The notes beneath the pieces are model-generated. The model was not told the origin of the DNA. It did not search any database and was given only the letters and a program-made list of their open reading frames with translations. DNA of 64,000 nt from an uncultured Christensenella sp. GTDB taxonomy: Bacteria; Bacillota; Clostridia; Christensenellales; Borkfalkiaceae. The stretch lies in assembly GCA_910585685.1 (NCBI GenBank), contig CAJUEO010000008.1:1-64000 (forward strand), written 5' to 3'. Below are positions 24,321 to 34,300 of this stretch, piece after piece (within the stretch, counting starts at the first letter, position 1; each line of letters opens with the position of its first letter). The translations under genes and the position numbers were made by a program.

Positions 24321-27300
24321 TTGAAAAAGAAGATTTTTTTAGCAATTCTATCCGTTATATTTGCGTTGTCGCTTTCGCTTGCATTTGCGGGCTGCGATAG
24401 CTGTAACGATAATCCCGATTCCGAAAATTACACGGTAAAATTTTTGCCTACGGAACACGTTTTGTATGAGTGCGACCTTTTGGAAGAAGGAAAGGCAGCT
24501 TCGGGTGAGATAACGGTTGAATACGGTAGCAGCGTTGCTTTTAAGATTAACGTTGAACGCCACTACACGCAAAACCCCAAAGTTTCGGCTAATAATACGA
24601 CGATTAACGCAAGTAACGGCGTATATTCTGTGGTTGTAAACTCCGATACGGAAATTTCCGTTGAAAAAGTAAATGAGCTTGATTATACGCTCGAGGGCTC
24701 GGGAGCGAGCGACGAAGATCCTTTTCTCATTTATGATGTTCAGGATTTAAACTATATTGCTTCGATGATTAACGCAGGTACGCCCAATTTTGTTTTAGGA
24801 TATTACAGTCTTCAAAACGATATCGATTGCGGCGGCGCTAATCTCGAAGTCATGGGCAACGGCACGACGGTAAATTCATTCTTTGCAGGCTTTTTTAACG
24901 GCAACGGACATACAATTTCAAACTATAAGATAGAGAGCAGGGGAATACAGTATGTAGGTTTGTTCGGTTTTGTTCAGTCAAACGGCACCAGCACTACTTC
25001 CGGCACTATTTTAAATCTCAACTTAAAAGATTTCGAAATAAGCGCATACTCGGGAACAGGCAGTGAAAGTAACGCACTTTTCGTTGGCTCGTTTGCAGGT
25101 AGCAGCACGGCTTCGAAACTTATAGCATGCAGCGCCGTAGGCGGAACAATCAACGTATATGCCAACAATCACTTTGCTTATGCAGGCGGCGCGATAGGCG
25201 TTCAGCAGTCGGGTGTGGCAAATACGGAAGGCGGAGGACTTTATCCCTTCTACGGAGTAGCTAACTACGTCAATACCGAGGTGGATATTTTCTGCTCTAC
25301 TGGATATATATATTCAGCCGGCGGTATAACGGGCTTCCTTGTTTCAGAAAATGAAATTGCTCCGTCGTTTATTTCAAACAGCTATGCGGAAGGAACGATA
25401 GTAGGCGCAATCCGCGCAGGCGGTGTGGCAGGAGCAATCAGCGATTACGCGTCGGTTATTAACTGCTATTCTACGGGAGAAATCGAAGCAGGTTTCTCGG
25501 GTGCTAATCCTTCGGAAGACTATGACGCGCTTGCCGGCGGCATAGTTGCTTTTGCAGGCAACAATGCAATAATTGCAAACTGTTTTACGACTTCCGAGTT
25601 GTATGCGGAATCCGCAATCGGCAAAGACCACGCGGTAACGGGTGAAATTCTTGCTCGCGGCGCTGATAACAGCGACACTATGAATGCAACTTCCGTTTAC
25701 AACTGCTATGCCGGAAATAAAGCAAACGGCACGAGTGCCGATTTTATTAAAAATACTTTAAAATGGAATACGGTCGATTGGGTTATAAACGACGGCAGTT
25801 TGCCCACTATAAATCATTCTGAAACGTCTGACGAAGTTTCTATAACTATTACGATAAATTACGGCGCAAACCGCGTTGAAGGTAGTTCTTCTAAAGATTT
25901 CGATCGCAAAATTGAGGCTTACTATTCGCCCATTATCGATTATTTCTTCTTTGGGGATATTCCCGAAGTAGTCAAGTCAGAAAACGGACTAACCGCTTAC
26001 GGCTATTATTTCGACAGCGAGCTTACCCAAAAAGTTCCCTATGGCTATGTTCCTACGGGTGACGTTACGCTATATGCAGGTTTTGCCGATTATTCCGAGG
26101 TTGCCGGAGTTTACTACTATACTTACAACGGCAGGACGCTTACCGTGGAACTTACAGACGAGGGTGTGTTCAATTATATCGACGGAATACGCTTTAACTC
26201 TTCGTTCTATTATGACGGCAATAAAATTCATTTTAACGACGGACTTTTTGCAAGATTATCCGAAGTTATTCAAAAGGACGATGAAAATAACGAACAGTTC
26301 AATCTCAACTATACTGCATATAAGTTTGTAGGTGTTTCGAGCGAAAATACAATTTCCGTCTATGACGGCGTATTCTTCACAAATGATAATCCTCTTGTGC
26401 TGACTAATGCTAAACCCGTTGTAAGCGGTGACGAGTTCAAGGGCGTTTGGGAAAAGTCGGCAACTATAAATAAGATTTATTCGTTCGACGGCAACGGCGG
26501 TTGGACTTACAGCTTCAAAGGTGCGGAAGTTGCTCGCGGAAAATATACGGTAAACGACGGCGTTGCAACGCTTGTTACGTCAAGCGGTTCGGCACACGGA
26601 ACAGCAAAGCTTGACTCGAGCGGTTTGCTTTTAGTAAACGACGACTACTATTGTTTGCAGGGCAGTTTGTTTGGTATTTGGAGCAATGCCGACGGCAGTT
26701 TCGTAAGATTCGACGGCTACGGCGGAGGTCTTACCGGTGAGGTGTTGTTATATATCAACTCAACGAGGTACGAGCTTACCTATACAAAGGACGGTTTCTT
26801 TGGAGAAAATTCACTTACGCTTTTAAACGGATACACACTGTTCGGATATCTCACTTATTCCGTGGAGGATAGAACTTTGAAGGGCGTGTTGTTGAACGAG
26901 CGTCAGGGCGGTTATGTAGACGGCTATGTGTTCTATCTCAACGACAACTATATGGGAGAGTGGATAGGAGAAACTACGATAAACGGCGTTGATTTCTCGC
27001 TTACGGATTTTAACGGTCTCGGTATATATGAAGTCAGCGACGAAAACGGCTTGAAAACCAGCCGCGGTTATATCGAAATCAACGGTGAAAAAGTTCCCTA
27101 TACGGTATCGGTTGAAAATGGACTTGTAGGCAGATTTGAGTATAAGGGAATTGAATATGCTCTTTCTTATGACGACGTCACTCAATCGGTTACTGTCTCT
27201 TATGCCGAAAATTCGGCAAACCTCGTTAGAAAAGACGAGCTCAATAACTATAAACTTGTAGACAGCAAAAACAGTAATGTCGTCTATACATTCAACGGCG

Positions 27301-28298
27301 GCGGATATCTTTCGCGCGGCGGTAAGTTGACTGTTACAACAACTGAAAACGGTGAAATTACAGAAGTTGAGCTTGGCTATAAAATCAACGGTCAGACGGA
27401 CATACTCAACAAGGTATTAAACGTAGATATTCTTTCGGAATATAACGGAACAAAGACGGGCACGCTTACGATAAGCGGCAATAAGTTTGCTCTTGCAATC
27501 GATTCCGAGAATCCCGTCTATTTGGATATTTATTCTCCGTTCACAGGTACATGGGCTGTTTCCAACAGGGGTTATAACTTTATTGTCGGCAACTTTGATT
27601 TATCGTTTACTTCGGCAGGTAGATTTACCGGCAACGAAATGGAAACCGTCTATCATTGGAACGTAGACGGCAACTACCTGAGTTTTGATTACATTGCAGG
27701 TACTTCGACGCAGGCCTCGACAATTTATATCTTATACCTTGAAGAAGAAAACCTTGCTGTGTCAAGTTATCCCTATATTTCGGCTAACGATACAATTTAC
27801 TATGCAAGCATACAGGACGAGATGTTCGGCGTTTGGTATAACTCGGTAAACAACTCGCAGCAAATAGAATTTGACGGACTTGCAGACAGTAAATATACCA
27901 ACGGTATTGCGTTCGACCATTTGAGCAAAGACGTATATCTGTACACGCGTCGTTTCGGCAAGCTTTATATGTGGCTTCACGATGACGAAAGCACTATGTA
28001 TGTTCTCGAGTCGGTTTCCTATCTTGTAAAAGATGAAAACGTGTTCAATGACGGTAGGCGCAGGGCTTACAGATTTGTAAAATTTGATGCTAAAACTTCG
28101 TCTGTGTTGACTGCAACCGACGAAAACAATATTTCCTATAATTTCTTTATTGACGGAAGTGTTGAAATAGGCAACCGTGACGGAAACTATTCGCTTGTCG
28201 ACGTTAAAGGCAGTGTTACGGTACTTAGAATTACTCTCGACGGTGAAGAGTACGATATAGCAGTAAATCACGACGAAAAGACGGTAGAAAGAATTTAA
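24321..28298 (+). CDS. large multi-repeat surface lipoprotein
   Basis: A 1325-residue predicted lipoprotein. The signal peptide ends in LAFAGC, with Cys25 as the likely lipid site. Residues about 140-480 resemble GLUG/adhesin-type beta-helix repeats (LQNDIDCGG, FNGNGHTISNYKI, YVGLFG). From about 590 on there are several degenerate modules that each open with a G-x-W line and an F-D-G line (FKGVWEK, LFGIWSN, YMGEWIG, FTGTWAV, MFGVWYN). The start is a TTG with TAGGAG 11 bases upstream. As the first gene of the protease-Opp locus it may bind substrate or support the protease, but that is inference. I do not recognise a named family for the C-terminal two thirds. Confidence 0.8.
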   Translation: MKKKIFLAILSVIFALSLSLAFAGCDSCNDNPDSENYTVKFLPTEHVLYECDLLEEGKAASGEITVEYGSSVAFKINVERHYTQNPKVSANNTTINASNGVYSVVVNSDTEISVEKVNELDYTLEGSGASDEDPFLIYDVQDLNYIASMINAGTPNFVLGYYSLQNDIDCGGANLEVMGNGTTVNSFFAGFFNGNGHTISNYKIESRGIQYVGLFGFVQSNGTSTTSGTILNLNLKDFEISAYSGTGSESNALFVGSFAGSSTASKLIACSAVGGTINVYANNHFAYAGGAIGVQQSGVANTEGGGLYPFYGVANYVNTEVDIFCSTGYIYSAGGITGFLVSENEIAPSFISNSYAEGTIVGAIRAGGVAGAISDYASVINCYSTGEIEAGFSGANPSEDYDALAGGIVAFAGNNAIIANCFTTSELYAESAIGKDHAVTGEILARGADNSDTMNATSVYNCYAGNKANGTSADFIKNTLKWNTVDWVINDGSLPTINHSETSDEVSITITINYGANRVEGSSSKDFDRKIEAYYSPIIDYFFFGDIPEVVKSENGLTAYGYYFDSELTQKVPYGYVPTGDVTLYAGFADYSEVAGVYYYTYNGRTLTVELTDEGVFNYIDGIRFNSSFYYDGNKIHFNDGLFARLSEVIQKDDENNEQFNLNYTAYKFVGVSSENTISVYDGVFFTNDNPLVLTNAKPVVSGDEFKGVWEKSATINKIYSFDGNGGWTYSFKGAEVARGKYTVNDGVATLVTSSGSAHGTAKLDSSGLLLVNDDYYCLQGSLFGIWSNADGSFVRFDGYGGGLTGEVLLYINSTRYELTYTKDGFFGENSLTLLNGYTLFGYLTYSVEDRTLKGVLLNERQGGYVDGYVFYLNDNYMGEWIGETTINGVDFSLTDFNGLGIYEVSDENGLKTSRGYIEINGEKVPYTVSVENGLVGRFEYKGIEYALSYDDVTQSVTVSYAENSANLVRKDELNNYKLVDSKNSNVVYTFNGGGYLSRGGKLTVTTTENGEITEVELGYKINGQTDILNKVLNVDILSEYNGTKTGTLTISGNKFALAIDSENPVYLDIYSPFTGTWAVSNRGYNFIVGNFDLSFTSAGRFTGNEMETVYHWNVDGNYLSFDYIAGTSTQASTIYILYLEEENLAVSSYPYISANDTIYYASIQDEMFGVWYNSVNNSQQIEFDGLADSKYTNGIAFDHLSKDVYLYTRRFGKLYMWLHDDESTMYVLESVSYLVKDENVFNDGRRRAYRFVKFDAKTSSVLTATDENNISYNFFIDGSVEIGNRDGNYSLVDVKGSVTVLRITLDGEEYDIAVNHDEKTVERI

Positions 28299-28353
28299 AC
28301 AAATAAAAATCAGATAAATTAACCACTAAGTATGTAATTGAAGAGGAGTTAAA

Positions 28354-31300
28354 ATGGTTTTAGATAAGAATAAGGCAAAGCGCGTAGGTATAATGGGTTT
28401 ATCTGTGGTACTCTGCGCAACATTGACGGCAAGCACGGTTTTGATGAACTTTGAGGGGAAAACCATTGCAAAGACACCTGAAAACGAAAGTCTGCAATTT
28501 GAGGAAATAACCGATGAAGTCGACACGAGTTCTATTATGGAAAGTAATTTTAACTCGTCGGTACTTGAAGGCACCCCTAAGAGCTATGAAACCAGAACGG
28601 TTGTCGTCTATCTGTCGGGTGACAACGTGCTCGAAGCTAAAAGCAGTGATTGGACTGTTGCACAATATATCTCTTCCGACGTCGGAATGAAGACGCTGAG
28701 AAGTATCGACAGAGAACAAAAAACCTTCCTCAACAAGCTTACTTCAAACGGAATAAGCTATAAGCTTAAAAATACTTTTAATACAATTGCAAACGCCGTT
28801 GCAATCGAAGTGGACACGTCCAACGTAAAGAGAATTAAAGAGTTCGGCGGAGTTGAAAGCGCGGTTATCGCTCAGACGTATCTTGCGCCGCAGACGGTTG
28901 TAAGCTCGTCGTACGACGCTCCTTCCAACGACGCAAACGTTTACAAGACGGGTATTTACGATTCTTCGGCATACAGCGACACGGAAAAATATCCTTGGGG
29001 CACGGGTGCCGGCACGGTAGTTGCCGTCATCGACTCTGGTTTTGACTATACTCACGACGCATTTCAAAGACAGCCCGAAGGCGAAATAAGAATGCCTAAA
29101 AGTTCGATAGCAAGCGTAGTGGAAAACACAAAGGCTTATGAAAGAATTATGGCTAACGGCGGTTCTTTGACCGTTGACGACGTATTTTTAAGCAACAAAG
29201 TTCCCTATGCGTTTGACTATGCGGACAACGATGCAGACGTATATCCCTCATATTCGAATCACGGAACACACGTTGCCGGAATTGTCGGCGGCTATGACGA
29301 AAACGGTTACGACGACAAAGACGGAAACCACGTCAACGAAGCGTTTAAAGGAGTTGCTCCCGACGCTCAGCTCGTAATAATGAAGACGTTTACCGACGAT
29401 CTGGAGGATTCCGCGCTCGGCGGTTCAGAGAGCGTTGATATTATGGCTGCGCTCGAGGATTGCGTAACTTTAGGCGTTGACGTAATAAATATGAGCCTTG
29501 GTACTTCTTCGGGCTTTACAACTACCGATGACGGAGACGACGAGGGTGAGCATTATAACGCCATTTTCGAAAGTATAAGAAAGGAAGGCATAAGCCTTAT
29601 TGTTGCTGCAAGTAACGACTACAGCGCAGGTTTTGGCAGTATTTACGGTACAAACCTTGCATCTAACCCCGACTCGGGCACTGTAGGTTCACCTTCGACT
29701 TATTATGCCGCTCTTTCGGTTGCAAGTATAAGCGGACAAAAATCCCCTTATATGCAAGCGAGCGACGGTACGCCGATTTTCTTTGAAAATGCAAGAAACG
29801 CCAACTCGGTTGAGTACGATTATATCGGCGCTATGCTTGACGAAAACGAAGAAGAGCGTGAGTTTGAGTATGTAGTTGCCGGTTCGGGACGTATTAGCGA
29901 TTATAATTCAATAAAGAATTTAGTAAAAGGCAGAATTGTACTTGTAAGGCGCGGTATCAATACTTTTCAGGAAAAGGTGGAAATTGCCGCTCGAAGGGGC
30001 GCTATCGGTATCATCATCTATAACAACGTTTCGGGTAACATAAGAATGTCGCTCGGTGACGTTGCGGACGTTGACCGTATTCCTGCCGTATCTATAAATA
30101 TGACCGCAGGCAACGCGCTTGTAAATATTGCAAAACAGCAGGGTGGCGTAGTGGGTAAAATTAAGGTAAGCAGAAATCTCAGCGCAGGCCCGTTTATGAG
30201 CGAGTTCTCGTCATGGGGTTCAACGCCCGACCTTAAAATCAAGCCTGAAATCACGGCGCACGGCGGAGAAATCACTTCTACCGTTCCCGGCGGATATGCC
30301 GAGCAAAGCGGAACTTCGATGGCTTCTCCCAATATGGCAGGTCTTGCAGCGCTTGTAAGAAATTATGTAAAAACGCTTCCCATAGCTAAAGATTTTGAGC
30401 CGTCGCAGATAACACAACTTACAAATCAACTTATTTTGAGTACGGCTTCAACGGTTTACGACGACACAGGTCTTGCATACTCTCCCCGTAAGCAGGGCTC
30501 TGGACTTGCAAGTCTGAAAAATATAGTGGAAACAAACGCATATCTTTATACCGACGCCGAAAGCGACGGAGATATATATTATGCGGCAAAAGACGGACGT
30601 CCGAAAATAGAACTCGGCGCGGATATAGATAAAAACGGCGTATATAAATTCAGCTTTAAAGTAAGAAATATCAGTGAAAATAAGCTTACATTTACTCCGC
30701 AGGCATTGTTTATGACCGAAACGCTGGACTCGCTCGGTCTTGCCGTTGCGGAAAAGGCTTATATGTTGGATGATATTGCACCCGTATTTTCTATCGGCGG
30801 TTCTCCCGTTGAAAAGGTAGAGGTAGGGGCAAATTCAAGCGTCATGGTATCGGTTGAGTTGAAGCTTAGCGACGAAGAGAAGGAATATCTTGACAAAAGC
30901 TTTAAAAACGGTATGTTTGTCGAAGGTTTTATTAAGCTTATTTCTTCGGATAAAGAGGTTCAGTGCGATTTAAGCTTACCTTTCCTTTCGTTCTATGGAG
31001 ATTGGGAGTCGGCGCCTATGCTTGACTACACCGTATTCGAGCTTGCAGACGCTGCTAAGGATACGTCCATACTTCCCGACGCAAAACCTCAGGAAACGGT
31101 TTGGCCCACTCAGGCATTCGCATCTTACGGTAACGACAAGTTTACTATTCCTATCGGTTCATATTGCTATACGCTTGACAGCAGTGAAGAGCCTATGTAT
31201 GCGGAAATGGAGCACTGTTCTATTTCAAGATTCAACGAAATTGTCAGTGAGGACGGAATAGGCAATTATTCTACGTCTTATCAATTGAGATGTCTTTATG

Positions 31301-34300
31301 CGGGTCTTTTAAGAAATGCCCGACAGGTAAATTACAAACTTTATGATACAAGCAGCGGAGAGTTAGTTACTCAAGGTGAGCGTTACAGAGTAAGTAAAGC
31401 TTATGCAAACGGCGGCAGTGCGGCTCCCGGATATATCAATTTGGAATTATCCGCCGACGAAATGGGATTGGTTTCCAACGGTAAATATCAGATGGACTTT
31501 GAATTTTTATTTGATAAAAATTCAAAAGTAACCGAAGAGAACACTTTCTCGTTTACTTTCTACGTCGACTATGAAGCGCCCGTATTGCAGGACGCAAGGC
31601 TGAGATATTACGACTATAACGAAAATAATGTAGATAAGCAGAAAATATATCTTGATTTGGATATATACGATAACCATTATGCTCAAGCAGTAATGCTTTG
31701 CTATATTGACGAAATGGAAATGAAGCTTGCTACACCCAATGCAGTTCCCGTAAGAAACGCCGTTAAAAACGGAGTAACCACGGTTTCAATCGAAGTTACC
31801 GATATTTGGGATAAATACAAGGACGGTCTTGCCCTGCAAATCGACGACTACGCGCTCAACCATAGAACGTATCGTTTAGGTAATTTAAGCGGCAACAACA
31901 TTTTTGTAGGTTCGGAAACAGAGCTCAATAAAAACGTATTGCCCGATACCTTCGAGCTTGCAGAGGGTGAAGAAAATATAACCCTCAATATCAATCAGAT
32001 GCACAAGGTTTCGCTTGTCTATGAAGGCAACGCAAATATTTCCAACTTTGAATGGAAATCTCCTTCATCGGCAGTTCTCGTTAAAAACGGAGAAATTGTC
32101 GGTGCAAGAGCTACAAAACGTCCTATTCCCGTAACAGTAACAAACAGAAAGGGTGTTGCAAAAACCATCAACGTAACCGTTACGGATACAGTTGACAGAA
32201 TATATGATTCTTCAATATCTTTCGGCGTTATTCAGGATTATTACGAATCGCTTGTTCAAGCCAGCGGCTCGGTTGCCGTAAGGGCAGGTAAAGACTTTAC
32301 GTTGGATTTGGTAAAGGAGCCTTGGTATCTTCCAGACAGCAGCATTACTTCGGTAACGTGGAGGTCTGACGACCCGTCGGTTGCGGAAGTGGACGAAAAC
32401 GGCAATGTTCATACCAAAAAGAAAGGTATCGCTACAATTACAGCTACAGTTCAAGCCAACGGCATAACTTCATATCCGTCGGTTACGCTATCCGTTCGCG
32501 ACGAATACGATATGAACGGCGTAACTTTAAGGCATTATTACGGTGAAGGTGAGGTTGTAGACGGACAGCCCGGCGTAGTAGTAGTTCCCACCCATAAAAA
32601 TATTATGGTAATCGATGACGATGCTTTTAAAGACAATACAAAGATTACCAAAATAATATTGCCCAAGACGGTTACGCAGATAGGCAGAAACGCGTTCAAG
32701 GGCTGCACTTCGCTTAAAGAAGTATATTTCATTAGCGATGAAGATACCGATTACACTGCCGAGGGCTTTGTTGCGGATGCAGACTTAATGCTGATAAACA
32801 GAAACGCATTTGAGGGCTGTACTTCGCTTGAATACTTCGATATGCGCAACCTCAAAGTAATTACGGTTGCCAAAGCGGCGTTTAAAGATTGCGTAAACCT
32901 CAAAAAAATAGAAAAGCCCACCGCGATCGGTACGGCGGCTAACTACGCATTTATGGGTTGTGAAAAATTGGAGACAATGGATATTTCCGGTCTTCACGTT
33001 GCAGGAGAATACGTCTTTGCAGGCTGTACTTCGCTTAAATCCATAACCACAGAAAAATATACTCAGATAGGTCGCGGAATGTTCTCCGATTTGAACTATA
33101 ATTATCTGAGTTACGACTACACAACGGGTGAGTGGAAACCCGAGGAAAGCTATTATCCGGCTTGTAACAGTCTTACACAGGTAACTATAAGGACGTCTAT
33201 GGTCGGAGAGGGTGCATTTGCAAATTGTGAAAACCTTCAAAGCGTAACTTTCGAGGATAGAACAAACACTCTTGAAGTGAGAATCGGAGAAAGGGCGTTT
33301 GATGAATGTACCAAACTTTCAAGCGTAGATTTCGGCAACGGTATCATAAAGATTATAGGCGCATATGCGTTCCGTAACACCGCATTGACCACAATCACCA
33401 TACCCAACGGCGTTGAAAATATAGGTGTTGGCGCTTTCGACGGCACGGAAATTGTCACTTACAACGGCGCAAACAACGGCTATACAGTTGCGGACGGAGC
33501 AATAATATCGGGGAATACACTTATTTCTTACCTTGGAAATGCCACGGCATATACAATTCCCGAAGGCGTAACAGTTATTGCGCCCAACGCCTTTGCAAAG
33601 TGCAAATTGACAAGTCTTACCCTGCCTGCAACCATTACGCAGATAGGTGAAGGCGCTTTCAGGGACAGCGAAATTGCGGAAATAAACATTCTTTGCAATC
33701 TTTCTGCAATTCCTGCATACGCATTCTACAATACTCAAATCACTTCGTTGACGTTGCCTTCGTCGGTGACGGAAGTTGGAGACTATGCGTTTGCAAACAC
33801 ACCTATAACTTCTTTCTCGTTTACGCCTTCATACGGTGCAACTTTTGGAAGCTATGTGTTTGCAGGTTGCAAACAGCTTGGCACAATATCTCTCAATGAT
33901 AATATTACTGTAATGGGTGATAGAACTTTTTCCGATTGTATATCGCTTACGTCGGCTAATTTACCTTCCGTAAACAGTCTTGGCGCATATACTTTCTGGA
34001 ATACTCCCGTACTTGCTACCGTTACTTTCGGCGCAAACGCTTCTACAACCGGCAATTATACCTTTGCGGCATACAGACCTTACGGTTTATCTGTGCCTGC
34101 AACGCGTACGGCATTGACCTTCGTAATTCTGGGTAAAGCAATTACTCAAATCGGAGACGGCGCATTTTTCAACTGTGTAAACATTACTTCGGTTGATTTG
34201 ACAAACTGCGATAAAATCGGCGCAGAAGCTTTTTCGGGCTGTATTAAGCTTGCAATCGCTACAAAGCTTTCCTCTGTAAAAGAGATAGACGCATATGCGT

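Noticed and set aside
27762..28271. 169-codon open frame on the minus strand
   Set aside because: It lies wholly opposite the coding sequence of the large lipoprotein, has no ribosome site, and its composition mirrors the codon use of the true gene.
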